Positions 37,021 to 46,698 of a stretch of 64,000 nt of DNA are shown here, one piece after another. This stretch comes from Bacteroidota bacterium (lineage in GTDB: Bacteria > Bacteroidota > Bacteroidia > UBA7662 > CANHCV01). Location of the stretch: contig CANMVY010000007.1 in the NCBI GenBank assembly GCA_947501265.1, positions 1-64,000 on the forward strand. Reading direction: 5' to 3'. Position 1 is the stretch's first letter. Every line of letters begins with the position of its first letter. The notes under the pieces were generated by a model. That model was not told the DNA's origin, did no database searches, and was given only the letters and a program-made list of their open reading frames with translations. The position numbers and the translations under genes were made by a program.

Positions 37021-37042
37021 AAGCTCCTTTCGGGGCTTTTTT
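37021..37042 (+). terminator. Rho-independent terminator after the transaldolase-like gene
   Basis: AAGCTCC (37021-37027) pairs with GGGGCTT (37032-37038), one G-T pair, around TTTC, and the T run reaches 37042. Confidence 0.85.
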
Positions 37043-37163
37043 GATTTAATGATGTTTTGAATAGAAAGCCATTACCAAATAGCCATGAAAAATCGATTAC
37101 CTTAATTTTTACTTTCGGCACTCCCTTGATTTCGAAAAGATTGGAATCTCAAAAGTAAGGGCA

Positions 37164-37192
37164 TAAAAAAAGTCCTAGCAGAACTAGGACTT
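37164..37192 (-). terminator. Rho-independent terminator of the tRNA-Pro transcript
   Basis: AAGTCCTAG (37170-37178) and CTAGGACTT (37184-37192) form a nine-base stem with a five-base loop. On the minus strand it is followed by a T run (complement of 37164-37170). It starts 12 bases after the tRNA 3' end. Confidence 0.88.
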
Positions 37193-37203
37193 GAAACGGT
37201 TAG

Positions 37204-37278
37204 TCGGGATGATTGGATTCGAACCAACGACCACACGCCCCCCAGACGTGTACTCTAACCGGGCTGAGCTACATCCCG
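37204..37278 (-). tRNA. tRNA-Pro (anticodon GGG)
   Basis: The complement folds as a 75-nt tRNA: acceptor CGGGATG pairs with CATCCCG, the D arm contains AGCTCAG, and the T arm has GGTTCGAATCC. The anticodon stem CACGT/GCGTG holds the loop CTGGGGG, giving anticodon GGG for proline. CCA is not encoded. The rest of the 371 bp between the transaldolase and mutase genes holds only this tRNA, two terminators and a promoter box. Confidence 0.96.
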
Positions 37279-37353
37279 AAGCGGGTGCAAATATACACGC
37301 CATTTAGAAACCAATCAACCGAAAAATACCATTTTTTTGATTCTTTCAAAGCT

Positions 37354-37361
37354 TATCTTTG
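37354..37361 (+). promoter_or_regulatory. -7 box of the methylmalonyl-CoA mutase gene
   Basis: TATCTTTG is a perfect TAnnTTTG six bases before the ATG at 37368. A TTTG at 37336-37339 is only 14 nt upstream, so the -33 element is uncertain. Confidence 0.52.
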
Positions 37362-37367
37362 TAACCT

Positions 37368-40300
37368 ATGCGAACTCCCTTATTCACAGATTTTAGCAAG
37401 ACAACCAAGGCGGAATGGTTGAAAAAGATTGGCAGCGATCTCAAAGGAAAGTCCATTGACGACTTGCAAAAAACCAATTCTTCAGGATTTCAATTCAGTC
37501 CGTTTTGGAGTGAAGAAGACCAGCCCCAATTTCCTTTTCCTCAAATTCCAGGAGCATTTCCTTTCACTCGTTCGTATCGTTCCCAAAATAACCATTGGGA
37601 GATTTCGCAAAGCATCGATTTGTCTCAATCTGCAAAAACTGCTAATCACCAAATTCTGGATGCACTCCAAGGGGGCGCCAACGCTCTTTATTTTCAGAAT
37701 TATTCGCCAGCGGTTGAGCTGGAGCATGTTTTACAAGGGGTTTTCTTAAACTACATCTCCCTGCATTTTGCACCACACCCTCATCCTGAAGTGGTGCAGC
37801 AGTTGCAATCCATTGCCAACACTCAACAGGTTTCTTTGGATGAAATAACCGGTTCTTTTGGATTAACTGTAGCTAAAAAAAGCTGGGAAGTTTTTCCCAA
37901 AATGAGGTCCATTACCTTTTCCACGTTGGGGAAAGCACTAACTCCTCAAGAAGAAATTTATGAAATTGGAAAGCAAGTCATAGCGTTTTCCCAACATCAA
38001 TCGGTTGACGAATGGGCTCCGTACATTCAATTGGAATTGGAGGTAAAAACCGATTATTTCTCCGAGATTGCCAAGTTGCGCGCCCTTCGAACGGTTTATG
38101 CGTTGCTTACCAAAGCGTTGGGCGCGAAAAATATTTGCTCATCAGCCGCATTCATCCACTCGGTAAGTGCTCCAAGTTCCATTCTTCCCCAACTCGAACA
38201 CAACAACCTGCTTCGAACCACCACCGAAGCCATGTCGGCCATTCTCGGAGCTACGAATGCTCTCACCTTACTTCCGCACATTCCCGAAACGGCCGACTTT
38301 TCTCTTCGAATGTCGCGAAACATTCAGCATTTATTGCAAAATGAATCGCACTTCCACCAAGTGATCGATCCTGCAGCGGGTTCGTATTTCTTGGAAAACC
38401 TTACCCAGCACATGATCGACTCGGCCATGCATTCCCTCCAAGAATTACTGCCAGCGATCAGTGGGTTAAATTGGGAGAAAGATCCTTTTATTCCTCAATC
38501 GCAGGCTCCATCATTTGAAACTGCCGAACAAATTGTTCTACAACCGTTTTACCAAAAGGCCGATGTTGAATCGGTTGAACACCTTGGTTTCGGAGCGGGA
38601 ATCCCGCCATTTTTGAGAGGACCCTATTCTTCCATGTACGCTCAAAATCCTTGGACCATTCGTCAATACGCAGGTTTTTCTACCGCAGAGGAATCCAACG
38701 CATTTTACCGCCGAAATTTAGCTGCGGGGCAAATGGGACTTTCTGTAGCTTTCGATTTAGCCACCCATCGAGGTTACGATTCCGATCACCCTCGGGTGGT
38801 TGGAGATGTTGGAAAAGCAGGGGTCGCCATCGATTCGGTGGAGGACATGAAAATCCTTTTCGACCAAATTCCACTCGATCGAATGTCGGTTTCCATGACC
38901 ATGAACGGTGCTGTTCTTCCCATCATGGCGTTTTACATTGTTGCTGCCGAGGAGCAAGGCGTTTCTGCAGAAAAGTTAACCGGAACCATTCAGAATGATA
39001 TTTTGAAGGAGTTCATGGTTCGGAATACGTACATTTATCCGCCAGTTCCTTCCATGAAAATCATTGCTGATATTTTTGATTACACGGCCAAGAACATGCC
39101 GAAATTCAACAGCATCAGTATTTCTGGTTACCACATGCAAGAAGCCGGCGCTACCGCCGATATCGAATTGGCATACACCCTCGCCGATGGCTTGGAGTAT
39201 TTGCGTACCGGCATCGCAGCCGGCATGAAAATCGATGATTTTGCTCCACGATTGTCTTTCTTCTGGGCCATCGGAATGAATCATTTCATGGAAATTGCCA
39301 AGATGCGAGCCGGACGATTAATCTGGGCAAAATTGGTAAAACAATTCAATCCCCAAAATCCGAAGTCCATGGCTTTGCGCACGCACTGCCAAACTTCCGG
39401 TTGGTCCTTAACCGAACAAGATCCGTTCAATAACGTTGCTCGTACGTGCATCGAGGCGATGGCTGCTGCACTCGGACATACCCAAAGTTTGCATACCAAT
39501 GCCTTGGATGAGGCGATTGCACTTCCTACCGATTTTTCTGCTGCCATTGCGCGAAATACGCAGAAATACTTGCAAGAAGAAACGGGAATTACCCAAGTGG
39601 TAGATCCTTGGGGTGGATCGTATTACGTTGAATCCTTAACGCAAGAATTAGTAGATAAAGCATGGAAGCATATTCAAGAAGTTGAATCGTTGGGAGGAAT
39701 GGCTAAAGCCATTGAAACTGGAATTCCAAAGATGCGCATCGAAGAAGCTGCAGCAAGAAAACAAGCCCGAATCGATGCTGGAAAAGACATCATCGTAGGA
39801 GTGAATTTGTTCCAAAGTGATGAAAAAACGAAAATTGACATCCTTGAAGTCGATAATGTTCGTGTTCGTCAGCAGCAAATTGAGCGTTTGAATTCCATGA
39901 AAGCGAATCGGAACGCTGAAGCGGTGAAGGCTTCTTTGGAAGCACTTACCCACGCAGCTCAAACCGGCAGTGGGAATCTGCTGGATTTGGCCGTTATTGC
40001 TGCTCGTCATCGAGCGTCATTGGGTGAGATTTCCGATGCCTTAGAAACCGTTTATGGAAGGTATCAAGCCGTTATTCGCAGCATTGCTGGAGTTTATCAA
40101 AATGAAATTGCCATGAATTCTTCGTTTCAACAGGCCCGAACCATGGCCGATGCCTTTGAACAACAAAACGGTCGCCGTCCCCGCATTTTAGTGGCGAAAA
40201 TGGGACAAGATGGCCACGATCGCGGGGCCAAAGTCATTGCGACCAGTTTTGCCGACATCGGTTTTGATGTAGATATGGGACCGTTGTTTCAAACACCTGA

Positions 40301-40598
40301 GGAAGTAGCCAGGCAAGCCATGGAGAACGACGTTCATTTGGTTGGCGTGTCTTCTTTGGCGGCCGGACACAAAACTTTGGTACCTCAATTGATTGCCGCC
40401 TTAAAAGAGGTAGGTCGGGAAGATATTTTGGTGATCGCAGGAGGCGTTATTCCTCAACAAGATTATTCGTTTTTGTTCGATCATGGCTGCGCTGCGGTTT
40501 TTGGTCCAGGAACCGTAATCGCCGAGGCAGCCATGGATATTTTATCGCTGATGGGAATCAATCGACCTGAAGCGCCATCCAGCGCTCCATCAACGTAA
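37368..40598 (+). CDS. Single-chain methylmalonyl-CoA mutase (MutA-like domain fused to MutB)
   Basis: The 1076-residue product interconverts methylmalonyl-CoA and succinyl-CoA using adenosylcobalamin. Residues about 1-385 resemble the MutA TIM barrel, without its B12-like domain ([16 protein letters not shown] is a family motif). From about 405 a complete MutB follows: [67 protein letters not shown], and a C-terminal B12 domain with DGHDRG (His950, the lower cobalt ligand). In the propionibacterial enzyme the subunits are separate. Position 427 is Asn where the MutB consensus has Arg (RPWTIRQY). The gene has its own -7 box and overlaps the convergent ABC-F gene by 41 nt. No epimerase or mutase chaperone gene is nearby. 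Confidence 0.92.
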   Translation: MRTPLFTDFSKTTKAEWLKKIGSDLKGKSIDDLQKTNSSGFQFSPFWSEEDQPQFPFPQIPGAFPFTRSYRSQNNHWEISQSIDLSQSAKTANHQILDALQGGANALYFQNYSPAVELEHVLQGVFLNYISLHFAPHPHPEVVQQLQSIANTQQVSLDEITGSFGLTVAKKSWEVFPKMRSITFSTLGKALTPQEEIYEIGKQVIAFSQHQSVDEWAPYIQLELEVKTDYFSEIAKLRALRTVYALLTKALGAKNICSSAAFIHSVSAPSSILPQLEHNNLLRTTTEAMSAILGATNALTLLPHIPETADFSLRMSRNIQHLLQNESHFHQVIDPAAGSYFLENLTQHMIDSAMHSLQELLPAISGLNWEKDPFIPQSQAPSFETAEQIVLQPFYQKADVESVEHLGFGAGIPPFLRGPYSSMYAQNPWTIRQYAGFSTAEESNAFYRRNLAAGQMGLSVAFDLATHRGYDSDHPRVVGDVGKAGVAIDSVEDMKILFDQIPLDRMSVSMTMNGAVLPIMAFYIVAAEEQGVSAEKLTGTIQNDILKEFMVRNTYIYPPVPSMKIIADIFDYTAKNMPKFNSISISGYHMQEAGATADIELAYTLADGLEYLRTGIAAGMKIDDFAPRLSFFWAIGMNHFMEIAKMRAGRLIWAKLVKQFNPQNPKSMALRTHCQTSGWSLTEQDPFNNVARTCIEAMAAALGHTQSLHTNALDEAIALPTDFSAAIARNTQKYLQEETGITQVVDPWGGSYYVESLTQELVDKAWKHIQEVESLGGMAKAIETGIPKMRIEEAAARKQARIDAGKDIIVGVNLFQSDEKTKIDILEVDNVRVRQQQIERLNSMKANRNAEAVKASLEALTHAAQTGSGNLLDLAVIAARHRASLGEISDALETVYGRYQAVIRSIAGVYQNEIAMNSSFQQARTMADAFEQQNGRRPRILVAKMGQDGHDRGAKVIATSFADIGFDVDMGPLFQTPEEVARQAMENDVHLVGVSSLAAGHKTLVPQLIAALKEVGREDILVIAGGVIPQQDYSFLFDHGCAAVFGPGTVIAEAAMDILSLMGINRPEAPSSAPST

Positions 40599-42441
40599 GC
40601 TGTTCCAATTCCACTTCACCAATTCGGGTGCTCCAATTCGTTATTTTTTCGAAGTCGGTTTCACCCGATGATATTTTTTCGGTTAAATCTTTCAGTTCTT
40701 TTTCGAGATCACCCATTTTCTGATTGATTTCTTCCAGCTCCTTTTGCTCTTTGTAGCTTAATTTTCGTTTCGTTGGAGCTGGAGTTTCTTTCGGAAGTTC
40801 AACCACTGCAATGGATGGAGCTTGAGATTTTTTTAGTTTTTCTTCCTCCTCACTTTCTTTTTTCAATTCAGCATATTCCCGATATTGAGAATAGTTTCCG
40901 GGAAAATCCTGAATAACCCCGTTTCCTTCAAACACAAAAAGGTGTTCCACCAATCGATCCAAGAAGTATCTGTCGTGGGAAACAATCATCACACATCCGG
41001 CAAAGGCTTCTAAAAAATCTTCCAAAACCCCAAGCGTCATGATGTCGAGGTCGTTGGTGGGTTCATCGAAAATAAGGAAATTTGGATTCTGCATTAACAC
41101 TTGCACCAAGTTGAGTCGTTTTCTCTCTCCTCCCGAAAGTTTGCGAACAAAAACTTGCTGACGTGGTGGAGGGAAAAAGAATTGAGTCAATAGTTGCGAG
41201 GCCGACAAGGTTTTTCCATTCGCCAACTCAATAACGTCGGCAACGTCTCTGATCACATCGATGACTTTTTGGTCGGGATTGAATTCCAATCCATCTTGCG
41301 AGAAGTATCCAATTTTTAAAGTTTCGCCATGGACTACTCGTCCTTGATCGGGTTTGATTTTTTCAAGGGCTAAATTCAGAAGGGTGGTTTTGCCCATTCC
41401 ATTTTTTCCAACAATTCCAACGCGATCTTTCTTTTTGAAAACGTAGGTAAAATCTTCAATGAGATTTTTTGAAGCGATGGATTTGTGGATGTTGCGAAAT
41501 TCCATGATTTTCCCTCCCAAGTGGTTCGACTTGAAAGCGAGATCAATTTCTTGTTGTTTTTTATTGACGATGCGAGATTTTAATTCAGAGAATGCATCGA
41601 TGCGGCTTTTCGATTTGGTGGTTCTGGCCTTGGGTTGTCGCCGCATCCACTCCAATTCTTTCCGGAAAGTGTTCTTCAGTTTCTCTTGTTCAGCGGCGGA
41701 AATCGCTTCCAGTTCTTCTTTCTTTTCCAAATAATAGGCGTAATTGCCTTTGTAGGATTTGATTTGGCTTCCGTCCAATTCCAACAGCTCGTTGCATACT
41801 CGATCGAGGAAATAACGATCGTGAGTAATCATGAAAACGGCCATTCTGGAGGCAGAAAGAACGTGTTCCAGATATTCGATGGATTCCAAATCCAAGTGGT
41901 TGGTTGGCTCGTCGAGCAAGAGGAGATCGGGCTGTTCTAGCAATACCTTGGCTAAGGCCACTCGCTTTTTTTGCCCGCCCGAAAGCGTTCCCATCTTTTG
42001 ATGAAGTTCGCTAATTCCGAATTTTGAAACCACTTGCTTCATCAATGCTTCGGCTTCCCAACCTCGAGTGCGGTCGAGTTCATCCAATAAATCCGTCATT
42101 TCTTGAGGGGAGATGTTCCCGGCTATTTTTTGCTGGTATTTCAGAAGTGCCTGAAGGCCGGGATGATCGGAATAATACAACTCTTGCTCAACGGTTCGAT
42201 TCGGATCGAATTCGGGTTCTTGTTCGAGGTATAAAATTTTTGCATCTCTTCGAAAAGAGATCTCACCAGAATCGGGGGAATCGCTTCCCATGAGCAACCG
42301 CATCATGGTAGATTTTCCGCTGCCGTTTAAACCGATGAGCGCCATTTTTTGGCCTTCACCGATTCCGAAAGTGGCATTTTCAAAGAGAACTCGATCTCCG
42401 TAAGTTTTAGAAACTTGATGTACTGATAAGACGTTTTGCAT
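40558..42441 (-). CDS. ABC-F family ATPase (Uup-like)
   Basis: The 627-residue cytoplasmic protein has two ABC ATPase domains and no membrane segment, so it acts on the ribosome or nucleic acid rather than in transport. Domain 1 has [32 protein letters not shown] and [12 protein letters not shown]; domain 2 has [32 protein letters not shown] and [13 protein letters not shown] charged interdomain linker and a C-terminal coiled coil (about 555-627) fit the Uup branch. It lies behind the gcvP terminator without an obvious promoter, and its end overlaps the mutase gene on the other strand. Confidence 0.92.
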   Translation of the reverse strand: MQNVLSVHQVSKTYGDRVLFENATFGIGEGQKMALIGLNGSGKSTMMRLLMGSDSPDSGEISFRRDAKILYLEQEPEFDPNRTVEQELYYSDHPGLQALLKYQQKIAGNISPQEMTDLLDELDRTRGWEAEALMKQVVSKFGISELHQKMGTLSGGQKKRVALAKVLLEQPDLLLLDEPTNHLDLESIEYLEHVLSASRMAVFMITHDRYFLDRVCNELLELDGSQIKSYKGNYAYYLEKKEELEAISAAEQEKLKNTFRKELEWMRRQPKARTTKSKSRIDAFSELKSRIVNKKQQEIDLAFKSNHLGGKIMEFRNIHKSIASKNLIEDFTYVFKKKDRVGIVGKNGMGKTTLLNLALEKIKPDQGRVVHGETLKIGYFSQDGLEFNPDQKVIDVIRDVADVIELANGKTLSASQLLTQFFFPPPRQQVFVRKLSGGERKRLNLVQVLMQNPNFLIFDEPTNDLDIMTLGVLEDFLEAFAGCVMIVSHDRYFLDRLVEHLFVFEGNGVIQDFPGNYSQYREYAELKKESEEEEKLKKSQAPSIAVVELPKETPAPTKRKLSYKEQKELEEINQKMGDLEKELKDLTEKISSGETDFEKITNWSTRIGEVELEQLTLMERWMALQVD

Positions 42442-42443
42442 GA

Positions 42444-42474
42444 ATGAAAAAGAAAGGCGGGCTATGCCCGCCTT
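42444..42474 (-). terminator. Rho-independent terminator after gcvP
   Basis: AAGGCGGGC (42454-42462) and GCCCGCCTT (42466-42474) form a nine-base stem with a three-base loop. On the minus strand the stem is followed by TTTCTTTTT. The ABC-F start codon lies only three bases further. Confidence 0.85.
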
Positions 42475-42494
42475 GAATTTAAAAGGTGATTGGT

Positions 42495-45371
42495 TTATGC
42501 TTCAGCGTATTCTGAAGTAGGAATACAAGCGCAAACCAAGTTGCGATCTCCGTAAGTATTGTTTACACGTCCAATCGAAGGCCAGAATTTGTTGGTTCTG
42601 CTCCATTCGTTCGGGAAAGCCGCTTGGGAACGGGTGTAAGGATAATTAAAATCATCGGAAGTAACCACGGCTGCGGTGTGAGGCGCATTTTTCAAAAGGT
42701 TATTTTCTTTGTCGGCCCCACCGTTTTCGATCACGCGAATTTCATCCCGAATACCGATCATTGCATCGCAAAAACGATCCAACTCTGCTTTCGCTTCCGA
42801 TTCGGTTGGTTCGATCATCACTGTTCCGGCAACGGGGAAAGAAACCGTTGGAGCATGATAACCATAATCCATCAATCGCTTGGCGATGTCTTCCACTTCC
42901 ACCATGCCATTTCGCTTGAAGTCGCGGCAATCCAAAATCATTTCGTGAGCGCAACGTCCTTTACTTCCTACGTACAAAACAGGATAATGATTTTCTAAAC
43001 GAGCCTTGATGTAATTGGCATTTAAAATAGCGATTTTGGTCGCATTCACCAATCCATCGGGACCCATCATGCGGATGTAGGTGTAGGAAATCAACAAAAT
43101 GCTGGCCGATCCCCATGGCGCTGCCGAGATGGCCGACATGGCTTTTTCGCGACCCATCTTGATGATGGGGTTTCCAGGTAAGAAAGGTGCGAGGTGTGAA
43201 CGTACGCCAATGGGGCCCATTCCAGGACCGCCACCACCGTGAGGAATGCAGAAGGTTTTATGCAAATTCAAGTGACAAACGTCGGCGCCGATAATACCCG
43301 GACTGGTTAATCCAACTTGAGCATTCATGTTGGCGCCATCCATGTATACTTGTCCGCCACAATCGTGAATGAATTGGCAAATGTCAATGATGCTTTCTTC
43401 AAATACACCGTGTGTTGATGGATAAGTCACCATCAAAACAGCGAGATTATCTTTGTGAAGGAGCGCTTTCTCTTTCAAATCGGCCACATCGATGTTTCCG
43501 TTTTCGTCGGTTTTGGTCACCACCACTTTCATTCCCGCCATAACGGCAGAAGCCGGATTGGTTCCGTGAGCGGAAGCGGGAATCAATGCAATATTTCGGT
43601 GATTTTCGCCTCGATCTTTGAAATATTCCCGAATCACCATCAAACCAGCATATTCACCTTGCGCTCCGGCATTGGGTTGCAAAGAAACCGCATCGAAACC
43701 GGTTACTTGCTCCAAATATCCTTCCAATTCTTTGAAAATCTGAGCGTATCCTTTTGCTTGTTCTTGAGGAGCATAGGGATGCAACGCATTGAATTCAGGC
43801 CAAGTTACGGGAATCATTTCGGTAGTTGCATTTAACTTCATGGTGCAAGAACCTAATGAAATCATGCTGTGGCAAAGCGATAAGTCTTTGCTTTCCAAAC
43901 GCTTGATGTAACGCAACATCTCGTGCTCAATGTGGTAGTTGTGAAACACCTCGTGAGTCATGAAATTCGTTGAACGATTAAAACTTCCAAAATCTACAGA
44001 AATCTGATCGCCGAAATCGGCAACATTAGGAGCCGTTGTTCCTTTGGCTGAAGCAAAAACATTGGCAACTTCCTGGATATCTGCAACTTGAGTTGTTTCA
44101 TCGCAGCTTAAAGTAATACAACCATCGTAGTGGTAGAAGAAATTCATCTTCGCAGCTTCTGCAATGGAGCGAATGCTTGATTTTTCTTCAGAAGAAACTT
44201 CTACCGTTAAGGTGTCGAAAAATGATCCATCTTTCAAACGGTAGCCCATGCCTTTAAGGGCAGCCGCTAATGCAGCCGTGTGAGCGTGAGTTACTTTTGC
44301 AATTTGAGTGAGTCCTTTTGGACCGTGGTAAACGCCGTACATGGAAGCCATGATGGATAGCAATACCTGAGCCGTGCAAATATTGGACGTAGCTTTTTCG
44401 CGCTTGATGTGTTGTTCACGGGTTTGAAGTGCCATGCGAAGTGCACGATTTCCTTGAGCGTCGATGGAAACGCCAATGATTCGTCCCGGCATGGAACGTT
44501 TCATATCGTCTTTTGCAGCGAAGAATGCTGCGTGGGGACCACCGTAACCCATGGGTACTCCAAAACGCTGGCTGGATCCGAAAACCACATCGGCACCCCA
44601 AGTTCCGGGAGCTTCCAAAACGGTTAATGCCAAAAGATCGGTTGCAACGCAAACAAATACGCCGCAGGCGTGGCATTTTTCAGCGAAAGTACGGTAATCG
44701 TTGATTTGGCCGAATTTATTGGGATATTGTAAAACGACTCCAAAGAATTCTTCCGTTGGAGTAAACTCTGCCGGATTTCCTACCACCAATTCTACTCCAA
44801 TGGGCTCGGAGCGCGTTTTTAATAGGTCTAGGGTTTGGGGATATACATCGTGGGAGACAAAAAACTTATTTCCGTTGTTTTTGCCTTTCAAGCTATTTAC
44901 CATGAACATGGCCTCTGCAGCAGCTGTTGCTTCATCCAAAAGAGAAGCGTTGGTAATTTCCATTTGGGTGAGGTCAATCACCATGGTTTGGAAATTCAAC
45001 AGGGCTTCCAAACGTCCTTGAGCAATTTCCGCTTGGTAGGGCGTGTATTGGGTGTACCAACCTGGATTTTCCATGATGTTTCTCAAAATCACCGTTGGAA
45101 CGTGGGTGTTGTAATAACCTTGTCCGATGAACGATTTGAAAATCTGGTTTTTTCCTCCAATTTTCTTCAATTCAGCCAAAATTTCATATTCTGTCAACGC
45201 AGCAGGAATGTCCATCAAACCTTTGCGACGAATGTGAGCTGGTACCGTTTCATCGATCAATTGATCCAGGGAAGGAACTCCGATGGTGGCCAACATGTCG
45301 GAAACTTCTTGAGCAGAAGGGCCATTATGACGACGTTCAAAACCGTCGTTTCGATTGGTTAAATAATTCAT
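42495..45371 (-). CDS. gcvP: Glycine dehydrogenase (decarboxylating), P-protein of glycine cleavage
   Basis: The 958-residue PLP enzyme decarboxylates glycine and passes the aminomethyl group to lipoyl-GcvH. Both homologous halves are fused in one chain. The PLP lysine lies in HLNLHKTFCIPHGGGGPG, and SLGSCTMKLN, SAHGTNPASA and YPSTHGVFE are further family motifs. The ATG at 45371 (MNYLTNRNDGFERRH) is preferred to a TTG four codons upstream. gcvH and gcvT are not in the window. It has its own promoter and terminator. Confidence 0.97.
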   Translation of the reverse strand: MNYLTNRNDGFERRHNGPSAQEVSDMLATIGVPSLDQLIDETVPAHIRRKGLMDIPAALTEYEILAELKKIGGKNQIFKSFIGQGYYNTHVPTVILRNIMENPGWYTQYTPYQAEIAQGRLEALLNFQTMVIDLTQMEITNASLLDEATAAAEAMFMVNSLKGKNNGNKFFVSHDVYPQTLDLLKTRSEPIGVELVVGNPAEFTPTEEFFGVVLQYPNKFGQINDYRTFAEKCHACGVFVCVATDLLALTVLEAPGTWGADVVFGSSQRFGVPMGYGGPHAAFFAAKDDMKRSMPGRIIGVSIDAQGNRALRMALQTREQHIKREKATSNICTAQVLLSIMASMYGVYHGPKGLTQIAKVTHAHTAALAAALKGMGYRLKDGSFFDTLTVEVSSEEKSSIRSIAEAAKMNFFYHYDGCITLSCDETTQVADIQEVANVFASAKGTTAPNVADFGDQISVDFGSFNRSTNFMTHEVFHNYHIEHEMLRYIKRLESKDLSLCHSMISLGSCTMKLNATTEMIPVTWPEFNALHPYAPQEQAKGYAQIFKELEGYLEQVTGFDAVSLQPNAGAQGEYAGLMVIREYFKDRGENHRNIALIPASAHGTNPASAVMAGMKVVVTKTDENGNIDVADLKEKALLHKDNLAVLMVTYPSTHGVFEESIIDICQFIHDCGGQVYMDGANMNAQVGLTSPGIIGADVCHLNLHKTFCIPHGGGGPGMGPIGVRSHLAPFLPGNPIIKMGREKAMSAISAAPWGSASILLISYTYIRMMGPDGLVNATKIAILNANYIKARLENHYPVLYVGSKGRCAHEMILDCRDFKRNGMVEVEDIAKRLMDYGYHAPTVSFPVAGTVMIEPTESEAKAELDRFCDAMIGIRDEIRVIENGGADKENNLLKNAPHTAAVVTSDDFNYPYTRSQAAFPNEWSRTNKFWPSIGRVNNTYGDRNLVCACIPTSEYAEA

Positions 45372-45395
45372 GCGATTGAACAAATTTTATGGGTG

Positions 45396-45425
45396 CAAAA
45401 TTAAGAAAATGAAGCGGAAAGCCAA
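45396..45425 (-). promoter_or_regulatory. Promoter of gcvP
   Basis: On the minus strand TTG (45423-45425), 19 nt, then TAATTTTG (45396-45403), a perfect -7 box, 24 nt before the ATG at 45371. No glycine riboswitch fold is evident in the short leader. Confidence 0.6.
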
Positions 45426-45474
45426 GAAGCTTTCATCCACAAAAAAGGAACAAGAAAAGAAGAAAAAAGTTGGG

Positions 45475-45972
45475 TTAAACTAAAAAAGCTTCTACTTGAT
45501 GGTTTTCGATAACAACTTCAACGTGTTCTTGCAAAGTAGTGGCCAATGAAACCCCAATAAAGTCGGGAGAAATGGGAAATCTTTTGTGGGAACGATCAAC
45601 CAAAACCGCCGTTTTGAGCGATGAAAGTTCAGTTTCCATCCACAAACGAAGCGCATAAAATAAGGTGCTTCCCGAATTGGCAACGTCATCAATCAAAACA
45701 ATCGGCATTTGATTGTGAAACTCGAGCGATTGTGAAACTTCGATGGGGTGAGAGTAAGGATTCTTTTTATCGAGCGTTACTTTCATAAAATGCACCCTTA
45801 AGTCCGAAATTTCAATAATTTCACGACCGAGAATGTAGGACAACTCAGCACCATTTCCTACAATTCCCGCCAAACAAATTTGAACTTCGCCGTAGTGTTG
45901 TTCTACGATTTCGTACGCCATTCGTTGAATGGTTCGATTTGCGGCTTCAGGGGTAAGGACAGTGGATTTCAT
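45475..45972 (-). CDS. PyrR-like phosphoribosyltransferase
   Basis: The 165-residue product is a type I phosphoribosyltransferase. The PRPP loop is VLIDDVANSGSTLFYAL (about 93-109), and the fold includes LAGIVGNGAELSYIL. It resembles PyrR-like proteins of Bacteroidota, but the usual Thr-Gly of the PRPP motif is Asn-Ser-Gly, and its role (uracil salvage or RNA binding) is open. The ATG at 45972 overlaps the stop of the preceding gene (ATGA), so a 22-residue upstream extension is rejected. Confidence 0.8.
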   Translation of the reverse strand: MKSTVLTPEAANRTIQRMAYEIVEQHYGEVQICLAGIVGNGAELSYILGREIIEISDLRVHFMKVTLDKKNPYSHPIEVSQSLEFHNQMPIVLIDDVANSGSTLFYALRLWMETELSSLKTAVLVDRSHKRFPISPDFIGVSLATTLQEHVEVVIENHQVEAFLV

Positions 45973-46679
45973 GCTAAATTTTGGTGGTAATGGTAAAACG
46001 TTTCTTCCGAAAAAACGAGGTTTTTCAAAAGTGGACAAACCTTGTAGCGCTCGTCTTTGGTATCGTCGTAAATGGCGTGAAGCAATTCAACAATATGTTG
46101 AAGCCCAATGCGGTCTGCCCATTCTAAAGGACCCATCGGATAATTGGTGCCGAGTTTCATCCCCAAGTCCACGTCGGGCACAGAAGCAGTTCCTTCCTGA
46201 ACGGTAAATGCCCCCTCGTTAATGATCATGGCCAACACCCTTGGGGTAACCATGCCAACGCGGTCGCCAACCTGAAGCGTGGGAACTCCCAATTCATTCT
46301 CCAATTTCGCTAGTACGCGAATATTCCCGGGACGAAGTTGAGAAACCTCCCACTTGGGGCGGTTGATCATGGTGGGCAGGAAATTACAACCGGTAATGTT
46401 GTACTGGTTTACGGGCGATTTAAATCGAGCGAATTGTTCGGAAAGCGATATTTTCGCAGCAGATACCATCACGGGGACGTTTTCGAGTCGGGCGTAATAG
46501 TTCAAATTTGCCGGATTATCGTCGAAATTAAGATCGAAGATGTAATCGAATCCATTCAGCTGATCGCTGGAAAGGAAGCCATCCGAAAAATCGGGCTTAT
46601 AGGTATATTGATGTTCTGATCCCAAACGGGTTTGGAGTTCTTCAAAACGTTTTTGTTCGCCAATGGCCAAAATTTTCAT
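45969..46679 (-). CDS. Degenerate 3-hydroxyacyl-CoA dehydrogenase-like protein
   Basis: The 236-residue product keeps the C-terminal 3HCDH helical domain (about 128-225: DRVGMVTPRVLAMIINEGA, GMKLGTNYPMGPLEWADRIG). The N-terminal half is shortened and has lost the GxGxxG dinucleotide loop (MKILAIGEQKRFEELQ). At the catalytic position the GMHFxNP motif reads GCNFLPT, with Asn99 in place of the essential His. It is therefore unlikely to be an NAD-dependent dehydrogenase; binding of an acyl-CoA or a partner is possible. It is coupled to the phosphoribosyltransferase gene, with a thioesterase gene just upstream. Confidence 0.8.
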   Translation of the reverse strand: MKILAIGEQKRFEELQTRLGSEHQYTYKPDFSDGFLSSDQLNGFDYIFDLNFDDNPANLNYYARLENVPVMVSAAKISLSEQFARFKSPVNQYNITGCNFLPTMINRPKWEVSQLRPGNIRVLAKLENELGVPTLQVGDRVGMVTPRVLAMIINEGAFTVQEGTASVPDVDLGMKLGTNYPMGPLEWADRIGLQHIVELLHAIYDDTKDERYKVCPLLKNLVFSEETFYHYHQNLA

Positions 46680-46683
46680 GATG

Positions 46684-46691
46684 CAAAAATA
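46684..46691 (-). promoter_or_regulatory. -7 box four bases before the 46679 start codon
   Basis: The minus strand reads TATTTTTG, then CATC, then the ATG at 46679. The box matches TAnnTTTG exactly; no clear -33 element is seen. Confidence 0.5.
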
Positions 46692-46698
46692 CGATGGT

